Origin: Flammeovirgaceae bacterium BBD 1991-12
GTDB taxonomy: Bacteria; Bacteroidota; Bacteroidia; Cytophagales; Cyclobacteriaceae
Direction of reading: 5' to 3'
Assembly: GCA_001657315.1 (NCBI GenBank)
Contig: LYSV01000052.1
Location: 31,778 to 95,777 of the forward strand
DNA: 64,000 nucleotides
Positions 8,242 to 21,466 of this stretch are shown one piece after another; positions within the stretch are counted from its first letter, which is position 1, and every line of letters begins with the position of its first letter. The position numbers and the translations under genes were made by a program. The notes below the pieces were generated by a model. That model had not been told where the DNA came from and ran no database searches. It saw only the letters and a program-made list of their open reading frames with translations.

Positions 8242-9786
8242 TCAGTCTCCTGCTTCACTCCATCCCGGTCGGCTTGCTTTCTTCTTTATTCGTTCTATCT
8301 CTTCCTTCATTTTCCTTACCCTTTCAGGGTATTCCGCTGCCAGATTTATCTGCTCTCCCGGATCCTTTTCGAGATTGTATAACTGGTCCTCCAAAAGAAG
8401 GCCTGATTCGATTTTCTTGATTTCCTCCACCCAGGTTGAGTGACCCTCTTCTGCCGGAAAAATGTACTTCCATACTCCGTCGCGAAGGGCAAGGGTCTGG
8501 GCCTGCTCCAGCATGACCCTCCGGCCTGTCTTGCTTTTGCCCAGCCAGGCAGAGAGATAATCGAAGCTGTCCGGAGCATCTTTTGTTCCCAGATCCTGAC
8601 CCACCAATGTGGCCAGGGAAGCATACAAGTCCACCTGGGTCAGGAGTGCATCACTTTCCGCAGGTTTGACCATATCTGGCCAGTAAACAATAGTGGGAAC
8701 ACGGGTACCAGCCTCAAAAGCACTGTACTTTCCGCCTCTGAACGGACCTGCAGGGTTATGGTCACCTATCCGCTCAACCGCCTCGTCAGCATAGCCATCA
8801 TCGAGAACCGGGCCATTATCACTGCTGAAGATAATAAGAGTATTCTCCGCCAGCCCCTGCTCTTCCAGTGCTTTGGTGATCTCACCAACACACCAGTCCA
8901 TCTGGGCTATGGCATCCCCCCTAGGGCCCATTTCACTGGCACCCTCAAATCTTGGATGAGGTACCCTGGGCACATGAATGTCATGGAAGGAGAAAAACAG
9001 GAAGAAGGGTTCATCTCTTTGATCCTGAATGAAGCCTTTTGCCTTTTCAGTAAGGATGTCGGCAAAATCCTCATCCTTCCAGCGGGCTGCATTCCCGCCA
9101 CTCATGTATCCGATACGGCTCACGCCATTGACTATGGTTTCACTGTGCTGATCATCTGCCTGTTGTTTTAGCATTTCAGGGTGTTCCCTCCCGATAGGGT
9201 CGGAGCCAATACGCTCACGGTAGCTCACCGTAATCGGATCATCCTTTTCCAATCCCACGACATGGTGATCCTCCACAAAAACACAGGGCACCCTGTCACC
9301 GGTAGCAGGAATGATGAAGGAATAATCAAATCCTACCTCCAACGGACCCGGCCTGATGGCCTCGTTCCAGTCAATATCCCCAATCCCTAGTCCAAGGTGC
9401 CATTTCCCAACAACGCCTGTCTTGTACCCCGCCTTTTGTAGCATGGAAGGCAGGGTCCCTGCATCAGGATCGATCAGTAGGGGAGCGTCTCCGGGAAGTA
9501 CAGCGGCATTACTTCTAAAGGCGTAGCTGCCGGTCAGCAACGAATACCGTGAAGGTGTACACGTAGCTGCCGAACAATGTGCATCGGTAAACCGAAGCCC
9601 CTCGTTCGCGAGGCGGTCGAGGGCCGGTGTTTTCACACCTTTTGCTCCGTAGCTGCCCAGGTCCGCATATCCTACATCATCAGCATAGATCAGTACAATA
9701 TTGGGTTTCAGGATCTCGTTGTCCTCTTCCTTCGATCTGCAGGAAAAGACAAGTACAAGGCTTAATAGTATAAAAAGATCTCTCAT
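8242..9786 (-). CDS. Lipoprotein sulfatase, family S1 (formylglycine-dependent)
   Basis: A type I sulfatase that removes sulfate esters from the polysaccharide. The formylglycine site is CTPSR with Cys 76, and the metal-binding start IYADDVGYADLG and the later FSSDNGP are in place. The N-terminus MRDLFILLSLVLVFSC is a lipoprotein signal with the lipid Cys at 16, so the enzyme is membrane-anchored, facing the periplasm or the surface. Activation needs an anaerobic or aerobic formylglycine-generating enzyme, which is not in this window. Its start lies one base after the GH92 stop, so the two are cotranscribed and may be translationally coupled. Position of the sulfate removed cannot be told from sequence alone. 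Confidence 0.93.
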   Translation of the reverse strand: MRDLFILLSLVLVFSCRSKEEDNEILKPNIVLIYADDVGYADLGSYGAKGVKTPALDRLANEGLRFTDAHCSAATCTPSRYSLLTGSYAFRSNAAVLPGDAPLLIDPDAGTLPSMLQKAGYKTGVVGKWHLGLGIGDIDWNEAIRPGPLEVGFDYSFIIPATGDRVPCVFVEDHHVVGLEKDDPITVSYRERIGSDPIGREHPEMLKQQADDQHSETIVNGVSRIGYMSGGNAARWKDEDFADILTEKAKGFIQDQRDEPFFLFFSFHDIHVPRVPHPRFEGASEMGPRGDAIAQMDWCVGEITKALEEQGLAENTLIIFSSDNGPVLDDGYADEAVERIGDHNPAGPFRGGKYSAFEAGTRVPTIVYWPDMVKPAESDALLTQVDLYASLATLVGQDLGTKDAPDSFDYLSAWLGKSKTGRRVMLEQAQTLALRDGVWKYIFPAEEGHSTWVEEIKKIESGLLLEDQLYNLEKDPGEQINLAAEYPERVRKMKEEIERIKKKASRPGWSEAGD

Positions 9787-9787
9787 A

Positions 9788-12025
9788 TCATTTGTCCGTT
9801 ACGGAAGGAGGAAATGATTTCGGATCAGTGCCCCAGTCCGAAGGTGTGGGACCCATGATCAGTTCCAATACAGCTCCTTCCATTATTTCCCTATGCCTGA
9901 ACCATGTCCGCTCCAGAGGCTGCCCGTTCAGGCGGGCTTTTTGTACATAAATGTTTTTATCACTCAGCCCCTGGCATTCAATGGTAAATGTTTTTCCATC
10001 GCCCATATCCAGGGTACTCTTTTCAAACACCGGCGTGGTGATCAGATAAACATCCTGACCGGCCAAAGGGAAAAAGCCCATGGCATGAAAGACCCACCAG
10101 GCAGACATGGCTCCTGAATCATCATTTCCGGGGATCCCGTCCGGCGCATCTGACCAGGACTCATTGCTGATCACCTTGATCCTTTCGGCTGTTTTATCGT
10201 ACCGGCCGGCCCACAAATAGAGACAGGGTGTGAGGAAATCCGGCTCATTGGTCACATTGAAGTACTTTTTGTCAAAAAAATGATCAAGCCTACGGATAAA
10301 AATGTCCTCTCCACCGCATTTCCGGATCAGTCCACGAACATCATGTGGTACGTAAAAGGAATAGTCCCAGGCAGTGCCCTCATACATCTGTACATCCCAG
10401 TAGCCCCATTCCATGGGATCATGATCTTCCTTCCACTTTCCATCCCGGAACCGGGGCCAGATGAATCCGGTGAATCCGTCATGCTCATATGGCCGCCAGA
10501 GATTTTCCCAGTTCTCCGACCTTTTCAGATATTTCCGGTAGTCTTCATTTTTTTCCATGGCCTTTGCCAGGTTGGCTATGGCGTGATCATTGGCACAGTA
10601 CTCTACTGTGCGGGAGGCAGATCGGTAATGTTCACAGGGCACATAACCGATATTCTTATAATCGTCTATCCCTCCCCGGCCTTTTTGTTCATGATCATCC
10701 CCCGGGTCTACTTCAGCATTTTTTATCATGGCTTCATAGGCCAATTCATAGTCAATGCCTTCTATCCCCTTGAGGTAGGCCTCCGTGATGAGCATATCAC
10801 AATTGCTCCCCCCCTGTGTACGTCCGGTGAAGTTGCCTGACCGTGCATCCGGCATATACCCCTCATGGCGGTAGATATCGACAAGCGAACGGATCATGTC
10901 CCGCTGGCGGTCTCTCATGATGAGGGTAAAGAGTGGATTGGTGGTACGGTAGGTATCCCAGATGGCGTAGAAATCATCATAGTAAGGTTCCTCAGAATCC
11001 CACAGTGGATTTTCACCGTTACGGTCGGTGGGCATGAGCATGGTATGATAAAGACCTGTATACAGGATCTTCTGCTGGGTTTTGGTACCTCCTTCCACCA
11101 TGACCCTACCCAGCAACTCATTCCACATTGCACGGCTATCTGATATGGTTTTTTCAAAATCCCAGTGCGGGATCTCCTGTGTTGCGTTCATTTTTGCCTT
11201 TTCTATACTAATGAATGAAATACCCACCTTCGCCTGTATGGCCTGATCCTTTGAGGTGTTGAAGGAAAACCAGGCACCGGCACCTTTTCCCCCCGCCATT
11301 TCTAGGGTATTGCCGTCATTGATCTTCCTGCTATCGTCCCATGTCCCGTATTGTTTGGCAGGTGTATCAAAAACAGTATGAAAATATACCGTGTAGGCAG
11401 GACCAAGATTCCAGCCTCCTTTCACCCGCGTGTATCCGGCTATTTCGGTAGAAGACAGGATATGCACTTCGCTGCCCACAAGATACTGAGCCTCTCCAAA
11501 CCGGTACCTGTCCCCACCATATTCGCGGCCGGTGTAGAGTAAATGACCAGCATCCAAAAGAATGTGAGCCTCACCCTGCGGGAATGTGTATTTGTGAAAA
11601 CCGGTACGACGGCTGCTGGTAAGATCTACCTGTACGCGGGCATCTTTCAGGTATACACTGTAATGACCGGCAGTACAGGTCTCTTTTTCACGCGACGAAG
11701 CATAATCCTGAACATTAAGAGTTCCGGATTGAGCGGTAAGCAATACATTGCCATACTTGGCGCCACCTCCTGTACCACTGGTGTGGGTATGACTGAAACC
11801 TTCTATTCGTCCCTCTTCACGAAACCCTGAATTGGAGTGCCCTTCATAATCCGGGCCGAGCTTCACCATACCAAACGGCTGGCAGGCTCCAACAAAAACA
11901 TTACCACCCCCCTGTGAACCAATAAATGGATCCACATATTGTGTGTAATGCTGAGCCTCTTGTGCAGTAACGATCAGCGGGATTAGTAGTGAGCCAAAAC
12001 CTGTTATCAATGTCTTTATTTTCAT
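9788..12025 (-). CDS. GH92 exo-alpha-mannosidase-like enzyme
   Basis: A 745-residue exported protein of family GH92, calcium-dependent inverting exo-alpha-mannosidases. The family N-terminus is clear (YVDPFIGSQGGGNVFVGA, then FSHTHTSGTGGG), and in the C-terminal barrel the general-acid region YEGTAWDYSF and the base region GNDDSGAMSAWWVF are both present. A Sec signal peptide ends at ALIVTAQ-type residues near 22. GH92 members mostly act on alpha-1,2/1,3 mannose of N-glycans or fungal mannan. Its place between a sulfatase and a GH2 enzyme suggests trimming of side chains rather than a dedicated N-glycan system. Length is as usual for the family. Confidence 0.93.
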   Translation of the reverse strand: MKIKTLITGFGSLLIPLIVTAQEAQHYTQYVDPFIGSQGGGNVFVGACQPFGMVKLGPDYEGHSNSGFREEGRIEGFSHTHTSGTGGGAKYGNVLLTAQSGTLNVQDYASSREKETCTAGHYSVYLKDARVQVDLTSSRRTGFHKYTFPQGEAHILLDAGHLLYTGREYGGDRYRFGEAQYLVGSEVHILSSTEIAGYTRVKGGWNLGPAYTVYFHTVFDTPAKQYGTWDDSRKINDGNTLEMAGGKGAGAWFSFNTSKDQAIQAKVGISFISIEKAKMNATQEIPHWDFEKTISDSRAMWNELLGRVMVEGGTKTQQKILYTGLYHTMLMPTDRNGENPLWDSEEPYYDDFYAIWDTYRTTNPLFTLIMRDRQRDMIRSLVDIYRHEGYMPDARSGNFTGRTQGGSNCDMLITEAYLKGIEGIDYELAYEAMIKNAEVDPGDDHEQKGRGGIDDYKNIGYVPCEHYRSASRTVEYCANDHAIANLAKAMEKNEDYRKYLKRSENWENLWRPYEHDGFTGFIWPRFRDGKWKEDHDPMEWGYWDVQMYEGTAWDYSFYVPHDVRGLIRKCGGEDIFIRRLDHFFDKKYFNVTNEPDFLTPCLYLWAGRYDKTAERIKVISNESWSDAPDGIPGNDDSGAMSAWWVFHAMGFFPLAGQDVYLITTPVFEKSTLDMGDGKTFTIECQGLSDKNIYVQKARLNGQPLERTWFRHREIMEGAVLELIMGPTPSDWGTDPKSFPPSVTDK

Positions 12026-12046
12026 CTTTTTCTTTTTAACTGTTCA

Positions 12047-15571
<3,525 letters not shown>

Positions 15572-17824
15572 TCAGTCAAAACTTAAGATAGGGGCATTCA
15601 ACGGATGCGATTCCCTGCTGAAAAAACTCACATGGGTACGATTGGGCTTTTCCAGCCGGAAAGAAACCTGCCCGGTGCTTTCCTTTTTTTCCTTTATAAC
15701 TGACGTTACGTCAAACGCAATCCATTCACCCGGAGGAGGCACCGCAGCTATTGAGAGACTGTCTTCTTTCGGTGGAGCATTATCCCAGGATATCTCATTT
15801 TCAGTCCATGAGTGATCATCTATCGTATATAGGATACATTTATTGCCAAGATGATCACTGTTCCGGTCTACCTTAAGTCGTAATTCACATTTGCTGAATG
15901 CCTGCGGTATTTCTTCCAGATCAAATTTGAGATAAGCATGCCGAATGGCTTTGTTGCCTCCTACCTTGGTTTCCAACACAGGCAATGAACCAAAATTCTT
16001 ACTGCTGTAACGCTTGTGAAAGCCTCTGATGTAGGCATCTTCGGAAACCACACTGTATGCCTGAGTATGTGGCACCATGATCTCCTGCTGAACCGTGCTA
16101 AACACACCAGCATCATCCATAGCCGTAATCCGGACGATATTCAGCCCTGACGGAGGATCATTCCACGAATAGCTTGTGGCACCCTCCGCCGGAATTTCAG
16201 CCAGCAGGTTGGAACCGTTATAAATCCTGCTCACCTGGATATTCCCGACTCCTGTATTCACGTTACCGGCAATGACTATTTTACCTCCCTCATAAGTCAA
16301 TGGCCCAAGGCTTATCTGCGGAGGGATACGCTTTTGCTCATTGCTCCATATCATGAAAAGGTAGGTCTGATCTTTCTCCAGGTTCCTGATAGTAACAGAC
16401 TGACCGCCATTCAGGGAATGAGTCTTCATGGGCTTTGGCACTCCACTGGACCCAGGTCCGCTTTGCCATGAAAGCGCATCAAATACGTCCAGTTTTTTAG
16501 CGCCTGCGGGAAGATCATTAATGGTAAAGGTATCACTGGCTATGGAAGACCATCCCTCCCAGTTTTGCCAGACAATGAGTCGATTGCCACTCCCTTCCAG
16601 TTTAAACACTTCCTGATCATGGTCGATATCAGTGAAGGACATACCATTGGTCAGCCAGAAATTCATCTGAAGCACATTGGCGGCCAACCTGCCCTCGTAG
16701 GGAGCCTTGCTTTTGGCCAGGCCCCAGTTCCGGTTGCCCAGGTAGGTTGTGAGTGGCTCCCAGGCCAGCACATAATCCGCTACGGGCTGGCCTTTATTGC
16801 CTGTCACCGTCAGGTTATCCCAGAGTGCGGCCATCATGCCATAGGCCTTGTTCTGCTCGGACTCCTCACCATAGTGTTCTGCCATATTGGCTGTTTGGTC
16901 CACTCCCTGTACATCATCCGTTTGATTATCTGACACATAGGAACCTGCAAAACAGAACTCCAGCACAGCGAAATGGATATCCCGCGTAATACCAAGGGTC
17001 TCTTTTGCACGATCAAATATCCGCTGGGCTGATCTGCTCTTTTTGAAATCCCGACGATTGACATAGGGATGTAAATACAGGGCATGCAGTGTACCATCAT
17101 TGTACAATGGCACAATTTCCCTGATCAGGTCAATAGCTCCGAGGTCAGGCGGATCTGCAAGTACGCTTTGCCATAGAGGAAATGTGAAGCCACCGGGGCT
17201 TACCTTTAAGGCAGGATCTACCGAATGAACGCCATCGGCCAGGCCATGGAGTGCACTACGGTAGGCTGCAGCAGGCATAGTACCAGGATGTCTTCTTTCG
17301 TGCCACTGAGGCTCATTGAATGCCATGTATTCCGTTATGCCCCAGTCCTTTATTCCTTTTGAAAGAAGAAAACTGCTGTTGGGACGAAAGCGCTCTGCAA
17401 AGGCCCTGCCTATGGCAAACCATTTCTCATAGCTTCCCACCGGATGGGCCGAATCAGGATAGTGATTAAAGAGCAGTAAGGGCTTAACACCGTATTTGTA
17501 CCAGCCCAGGACCCTATCCAGCTTGTCGGTAACAGGCACTCCGTTCTGCCAGTATTCATGATGATTCAGATTACCGCGGGCGGCACCGTAGCCAAGGATA
17601 TTGGCAGCTTCATAAATATTGATACTGGCGGGGTTGTCAAAGACCGCATTATTGGTGGAACCTCCTCCCAATCTACCAGCAATCCCCTGACGGAACGGTA
17701 CAAGATTTATAACATTTTGCTCTGTTTTTTGCTCATCGTCTGAGCTATTACAACTGTCGAATACCAGTAAACATGCAATGGCAAGAGTTAAAACCGATAT
17801 CCGATATATTTTTATTATTTCCAA
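15572..17824 (-). CDS. Lipoprotein glycoside hydrolase, clan GH-A-like barrel with Ig and DNRLRE domains
   Basis: A 750-residue lipoprotein (signal to LLVFDSC, lipid Cys 25) whose catalytic region is paralogous to the 1311-residue protein at 4228-8163. Both share the segment [AF]AIGRAFAERF-type helix, MAFNEP (here Glu 171, likely acid/base), DGVHSVDP, VSPGGF and YNDGTL. The likely nucleophile is Glu 289 in AVLEFCF. A beta-sandwich ends near LFMIWSNE, followed by an Ig-like domain (about 510-590) and one DNRLRE/CBM96-like domain (about 595-750). It lacks the CBM6, FnIII and T9SS parts, so it probably acts at the cell surface or in the periplasm on products released by the paralogue. The GH family is not assignable by eye. 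Confidence 0.85.
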   Translation of the reverse strand: MEIIKIYRISVLTLAIACLLVFDSCNSSDDEQKTEQNVINLVPFRQGIAGRLGGGSTNNAVFDNPASINIYEAANILGYGAARGNLNHHEYWQNGVPVTDKLDRVLGWYKYGVKPLLLFNHYPDSAHPVGSYEKWFAIGRAFAERFRPNSSFLLSKGIKDWGITEYMAFNEPQWHERRHPGTMPAAAYRSALHGLADGVHSVDPALKVSPGGFTFPLWQSVLADPPDLGAIDLIREIVPLYNDGTLHALYLHPYVNRRDFKKSRSAQRIFDRAKETLGITRDIHFAVLEFCFAGSYVSDNQTDDVQGVDQTANMAEHYGEESEQNKAYGMMAALWDNLTVTGNKGQPVADYVLAWEPLTTYLGNRNWGLAKSKAPYEGRLAANVLQMNFWLTNGMSFTDIDHDQEVFKLEGSGNRLIVWQNWEGWSSIASDTFTINDLPAGAKKLDVFDALSWQSGPGSSGVPKPMKTHSLNGGQSVTIRNLEKDQTYLFMIWSNEQKRIPPQISLGPLTYEGGKIVIAGNVNTGVGNIQVSRIYNGSNLLAEIPAEGATSYSWNDPPSGLNIVRITAMDDAGVFSTVQQEIMVPHTQAYSVVSEDAYIRGFHKRYSSKNFGSLPVLETKVGGNKAIRHAYLKFDLEEIPQAFSKCELRLKVDRNSDHLGNKCILYTIDDHSWTENEISWDNAPPKEDSLSIAAVPPPGEWIAFDVTSVIKEKKESTGQVSFRLEKPNRTHVSFFSRESHPLNAPILSFD

Positions 17825-17841
17825 GCCTCTGTCAGATTGTG

Positions 17842-19704
17842 TTAATGCCCGTTTTCGGGTTTATCCCTGAACCCTTTGTTGTTCTCTACTCTACCGGAAG
17901 CCCTGCTGCCCGCATCCATTGCAATATCTGCTTCAGGTTTTCCCACATAATGATTATCCGCTATACTCACGTTCTTACAGTTTTCAATCTCAATCACCGG
18001 TAGGTCAGGCGAAAGCGGCTCAAAAGTTGTAGTCCTGACTAAGGTATTGTTCTCAAACGCCAACCCGTCTACTGAAAAGGCATAAAGAATACCCCGGTCA
18101 AAGGTTCTGATCACATTGTCAGTGATCCTGATGTTGTGATTGTAATATTCCGGAGAGCCGGTTTGAGGCTGCTTTGCCTGGGGGCGGATAACGATCACAG
18201 GAAATCCTGCGCCTACACGGCACAGATCAATAAACTCATTATGGCTGATCAAAACATCGTTGACATTTCCGGATTCGTAAAACCAGATCATGTCCCCCCA
18301 GTTTCTCACCCCCTGCATGGAAGAGTAGAATTTGTTATGACTTACCACGGACTTACCCGGGGTTTTCACCAATACACTCCGGGCCCAGTTTTTCCCTACA
18401 GAACATCCCGTCATTTCCAGCTGAGCGGTCCATGAAATGTTATCCAGACCCATTTCGGGCAGTACCCCCTCGAGTGGCTCCTGTGCCACTATCTCGAAAT
18501 ACTGATCGTTAACATGACGAATGCCCCTGACCATAATATGCCCACCTGTAGGCAGCAATGTCTTTTTGTCGATAAGCCGTAGGGTATCTCCGGGGAAAGC
18601 AAAAGCGTAGCCTGTTTGCTGGCGATGCATCATTCTGCCTGTCAGTGTATATTGATCACGCTGCCCCTCTACCTCCGCATAGTTGCCGTGAATATTCAGT
18701 CCATCATCCAGTTGGCTTTCAAGGACGCAGTTCTTTAGCACCACCTTCCCCCTGCAGTTGACAAAATGGGTGGCATCTGCCGTCACAGAGACCACTCTAT
18801 CGGTATCCGGAGTAGGTACGACCTTTACACTGTCCAGTGTAATATCACTGCTGAGCTCACCTATTATGCCCATACCGGCCGCGGAAAAGACGCTGACATT
18901 GGACAGTAAGATCCGGGATGATTGATTTATGTGTATACCCGGTGCCGATCGGTTTATCCTGTATTCGAGGTTCCTCCACTTGGCAATGAAATCCCATCCC
19001 GGCTGCGGCAAGGGTTCTATCCTGTTCTGCACGCGTATGACATGGTTTCCAAGATCCTCGATCTGATAGTGCTGTTCCCCTTTGGTGTTCCAATGCTTTG
19101 GTGTGATCCCAATCAGGTTATAAACGGGAAAGCCATTAACAGGGTCAAACCAAAAATTTTTGGAGATCATGTATTCCCTGCCATGGCTTTTGAAAAGAAT
19201 ATCATTTTTTACCACCCGGTATTCCACCTCATCCGTGAATTTCAGATCAAATGACTGCTCCTCAGGGTCGACGGCTATTACCTTACCCTGTGCATAAAAG
19301 GGTTTATCCCAATCGAATTCCAGGTTTTTGATGGTGATGTTCGTGGAGTTTTCAATAACGCTGCTCATCATCACCCCATGCAGAATGATACGGGAGCCTT
19401 GTCCATCGATCTCCAGGTTATGTTGATCTATGACGGGCAGTGCTATTCGCTTGATACCATTTTCATTGTTACTTATGGCCAGGTATTTCTGAAATGCCTT
19501 ATCGGGGTAACAGTGATAGGTAGATTTTGGAATTACAAGCTTGCTGGCCTTCTGCTCCCTGCAGGCCTGCAAGGCTTTGTAAAATGCAAGACTTGCATCA
19601 TCATACGTGGAGAGATAATACTCAAACTGGATGGTTTTCTGTGCAAATGCCACCTGACAAAAAGCAAACAGAAAGACCGATACCCATAAACAAACCGATT
19701 TCAT
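17842..19704 (-). CDS. GH110-type alpha-1,3-galactosidase
   Basis: A 620-residue exported beta-helix protein (signal MKSVCLWVSVFLFAFCQVAFAQ) matching GH110, inverting exo-alpha-1,3-galactosidases. Diagnostic stretches are the N-terminal DDASLAFYKALQAC and VIPKSTYHCYP, the central SVTADATHFVNCRGKV and the active-site strand LESQLDDGLNIHG with Asp 333/334, followed by a helix turn of FYSSMQGVRNWGD type. Characterised GH110 enzymes remove terminal alpha-1,3-galactose from blood-group B type glycans or from carrageenan-type oligosaccharides. It is the first enzyme gene after susD (119-bp gap with a hairpin) and runs 17 bp into the GH-A/DNRLRE gene, so it is central to this locus. Confidence 0.85.
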   Translation of the reverse strand: MKSVCLWVSVFLFAFCQVAFAQKTIQFEYYLSTYDDASLAFYKALQACREQKASKLVIPKSTYHCYPDKAFQKYLAISNNENGIKRIALPVIDQHNLEIDGQGSRIILHGVMMSSVIENSTNITIKNLEFDWDKPFYAQGKVIAVDPEEQSFDLKFTDEVEYRVVKNDILFKSHGREYMISKNFWFDPVNGFPVYNLIGITPKHWNTKGEQHYQIEDLGNHVIRVQNRIEPLPQPGWDFIAKWRNLEYRINRSAPGIHINQSSRILLSNVSVFSAAGMGIIGELSSDITLDSVKVVPTPDTDRVVSVTADATHFVNCRGKVVLKNCVLESQLDDGLNIHGNYAEVEGQRDQYTLTGRMMHRQQTGYAFAFPGDTLRLIDKKTLLPTGGHIMVRGIRHVNDQYFEIVAQEPLEGVLPEMGLDNISWTAQLEMTGCSVGKNWARSVLVKTPGKSVVSHNKFYSSMQGVRNWGDMIWFYESGNVNDVLISHNEFIDLCRVGAGFPVIVIRPQAKQPQTGSPEYYNHNIRITDNVIRTFDRGILYAFSVDGLAFENNTLVRTTTFEPLSPDLPVIEIENCKNVSIADNHYVGKPEADIAMDAGSRASGRVENNKGFRDKPENGH

Positions 19705-19778
19705 TTAGTTGAGTTTTTTAAGAGGTGCCATTACTGTTCCTCAAAGACCTGGTTATCATCCCGAAGAAGTAAGATCAT

Positions 19779-19808
19779 ATCCGGCTTAAACATGGGTTTA
19801 AGCCGGAT
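19779..19808 (-). terminator. Strong hairpin after susD, possible attenuator/terminator
   Basis: A perfect 13-bp stem, ATCCGGCTTAAAC / GTTTAAGCCGGAT with loop CCAT (minus-strand sense), 15 bp after the SusD stop. No U-run follows, so it may be a 3'-end stabilising structure that keeps susCD mRNA above the downstream enzymes rather than a full terminator. Confidence 0.6.
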
Positions 19809-19823
19809 AGAGATCTTTCAGTT

Positions 19824-21437
19824 TTATTGATACCCAGGATTTTGACCAAGGTTTGCATTCAGATCTCGTTCTGATTGCGGAATTGGAAAATATTCATCTT
19901 TGTTGGGGTTCCATACCTGAGTAACGACCGGTGAGCTTCTGAAAACCACTGATCCACCTGAGATCTGGACACCCATCACCTCAAAGCCGTCCCGATCTTC
20001 TATCAATCCCCACCGCTTGAAATCCCAATATAGCCATCCTTCCAGTGCCAGCTCGCGAATACGCTCGTCATAGATGGCTTGTAATAGTTCTTCTTCTGTT
20101 GTGAAGGAGGCAGGCGTATAAAGAGGAAGTTGATCAGAAGCCCTGGCACGCACCCGGTTAACGGCATCCAGTACAGCCATGTCTCCTACAGCCGATCCAC
20201 TTTGCTGTACTCTTGCTTCCGCCCAATGAAGCAGGGCATCGGCGTATCGGAACACAATGAAATTTAAGGGTGATGCATCCCTTCCTGGTCTGCTACCGTC
20301 ACCGGGTATTACATATTTACGTGAATGCAGGCCAGTTTGCGAATGTGTGTAATTCCTTACAAATGGGTATAACAGGTCCTGACCTCCTGCACCGATGAAG
20401 TGGGCTCCCGGACGAATAATGTTGGCGTCCATGCGTGGGTCTCTACCCTCAAAGTAATCATACATTTCAGTCGGAATTCGTGTATCTTCTTGTACGTAGG
20501 GCGGATTCGGATCTATGATCTCATATTTATCGACCAGCCATAACCCTGGATTCACCCAGGAAAGACCGTTATTGGAAGAAAATCTACCTGAATAAGCGTC
20601 CTCAAACGTATTCCCTTCTTCGATATCATTGTCAGCTATACCCTGGATATCGAAAATCACTTCAATGTTATTTTCGTTTTCCAATGTAAAAATACCTGCA
20701 TAATCCGGATAGAGATCATGAACTCCAAGATCAAAGATGGCTTGTGAAGAAGATACGGCAGTATCCCAATCCTCCTCGAAAAGAGCTACTTTTAACTGCA
20801 GCATATAGGCTGCAGATTTCGCCGCGCGTCCCGGATCTTTGGGTGTATCAGGCAATTTATCGATAGCTATAGCCAGGTCCTGCTTAATACTTTCAATAAT
20901 CTCAGCCTGAGATGTTTTAGTAACCTCAGTCGCCTCCAGTCCGGGAACATCATCGAAGTAAGGGATATCCTGCCATATCATAGTAAGTGAAAATAGATAC
21001 ATTGCCCTCAAAAACCTGCCTTCTCCTATAACATGATCCTTTCTTTCGGCATCTTCAAACGGGATATCATCGATGTTCACCAGCAAATCGTTCGTTCGTA
21101 TAAGACCTCTGTATTGTGCACCCCAAGCCGACTCCAAAAAATTAGTAGTAGGAGTAATTGTACTGGTAGAGGCGCTTCTCACCTGTCCATTTCTGCAAGT
21201 ACCCATTTGTGTCAGGAGATCAAACAGTCCCCAACGTTCCCATGTAAAGGCCATACGTTCTCTTGGTGCTCTTAAGGCATCGTAGCAAGCCACCAGCCCA
21301 GCTTCGGCATCGGTAGAGGTTTGCCAAAAGGTGGTTTCGGCAATGACATCTACGGGCTGTTCGTCCAGCAGATCTTCGCAGGAAACTGCGATCATTAAAT
21401 ATCCTATGAGTATATATTTTGCTAATTTCATTTTCAT
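19824..21437 (-). CDS. susD: SusD/RagB-family glycan-binding lipoprotein, locus 1
   Basis: Surface lipoprotein that forms the lid on the SusC transporter and binds the target glycan. The chosen start gives MKMKLAKYILIGYLMIAVSC with the lipid Cys at residue 20; upstream ATGs at 21470 overlap the susC stop and lack a signal. The N-terminal part EDLLDEQPVDVIAETTFW, TPR-like helices (AESAWGAQYRGLIRTND) and the C-terminal ...ELALEGWLYWDFKRWG and NKDEYFPIPQSERDLN are all typical of the family. It follows susC by about 30 bp. Sequence does not show which glycan is bound. Family membership is certain, ligand unknown. Confidence 0.95.
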   Translation of the reverse strand: MKMKLAKYILIGYLMIAVSCEDLLDEQPVDVIAETTFWQTSTDAEAGLVACYDALRAPRERMAFTWERWGLFDLLTQMGTCRNGQVRSASTSTITPTTNFLESAWGAQYRGLIRTNDLLVNIDDIPFEDAERKDHVIGEGRFLRAMYLFSLTMIWQDIPYFDDVPGLEATEVTKTSQAEIIESIKQDLAIAIDKLPDTPKDPGRAAKSAAYMLQLKVALFEEDWDTAVSSSQAIFDLGVHDLYPDYAGIFTLENENNIEVIFDIQGIADNDIEEGNTFEDAYSGRFSSNNGLSWVNPGLWLVDKYEIIDPNPPYVQEDTRIPTEMYDYFEGRDPRMDANIIRPGAHFIGAGGQDLLYPFVRNYTHSQTGLHSRKYVIPGDGSRPGRDASPLNFIVFRYADALLHWAEARVQQSGSAVGDMAVLDAVNRVRARASDQLPLYTPASFTTEEELLQAIYDERIRELALEGWLYWDFKRWGLIEDRDGFEVMGVQISGGSVVFRSSPVVTQVWNPNKDEYFPIPQSERDLNANLGQNPGYQ

Positions 21438-21466
21438 TGGATTTAAGTTTTCAAGCATTCGAATCA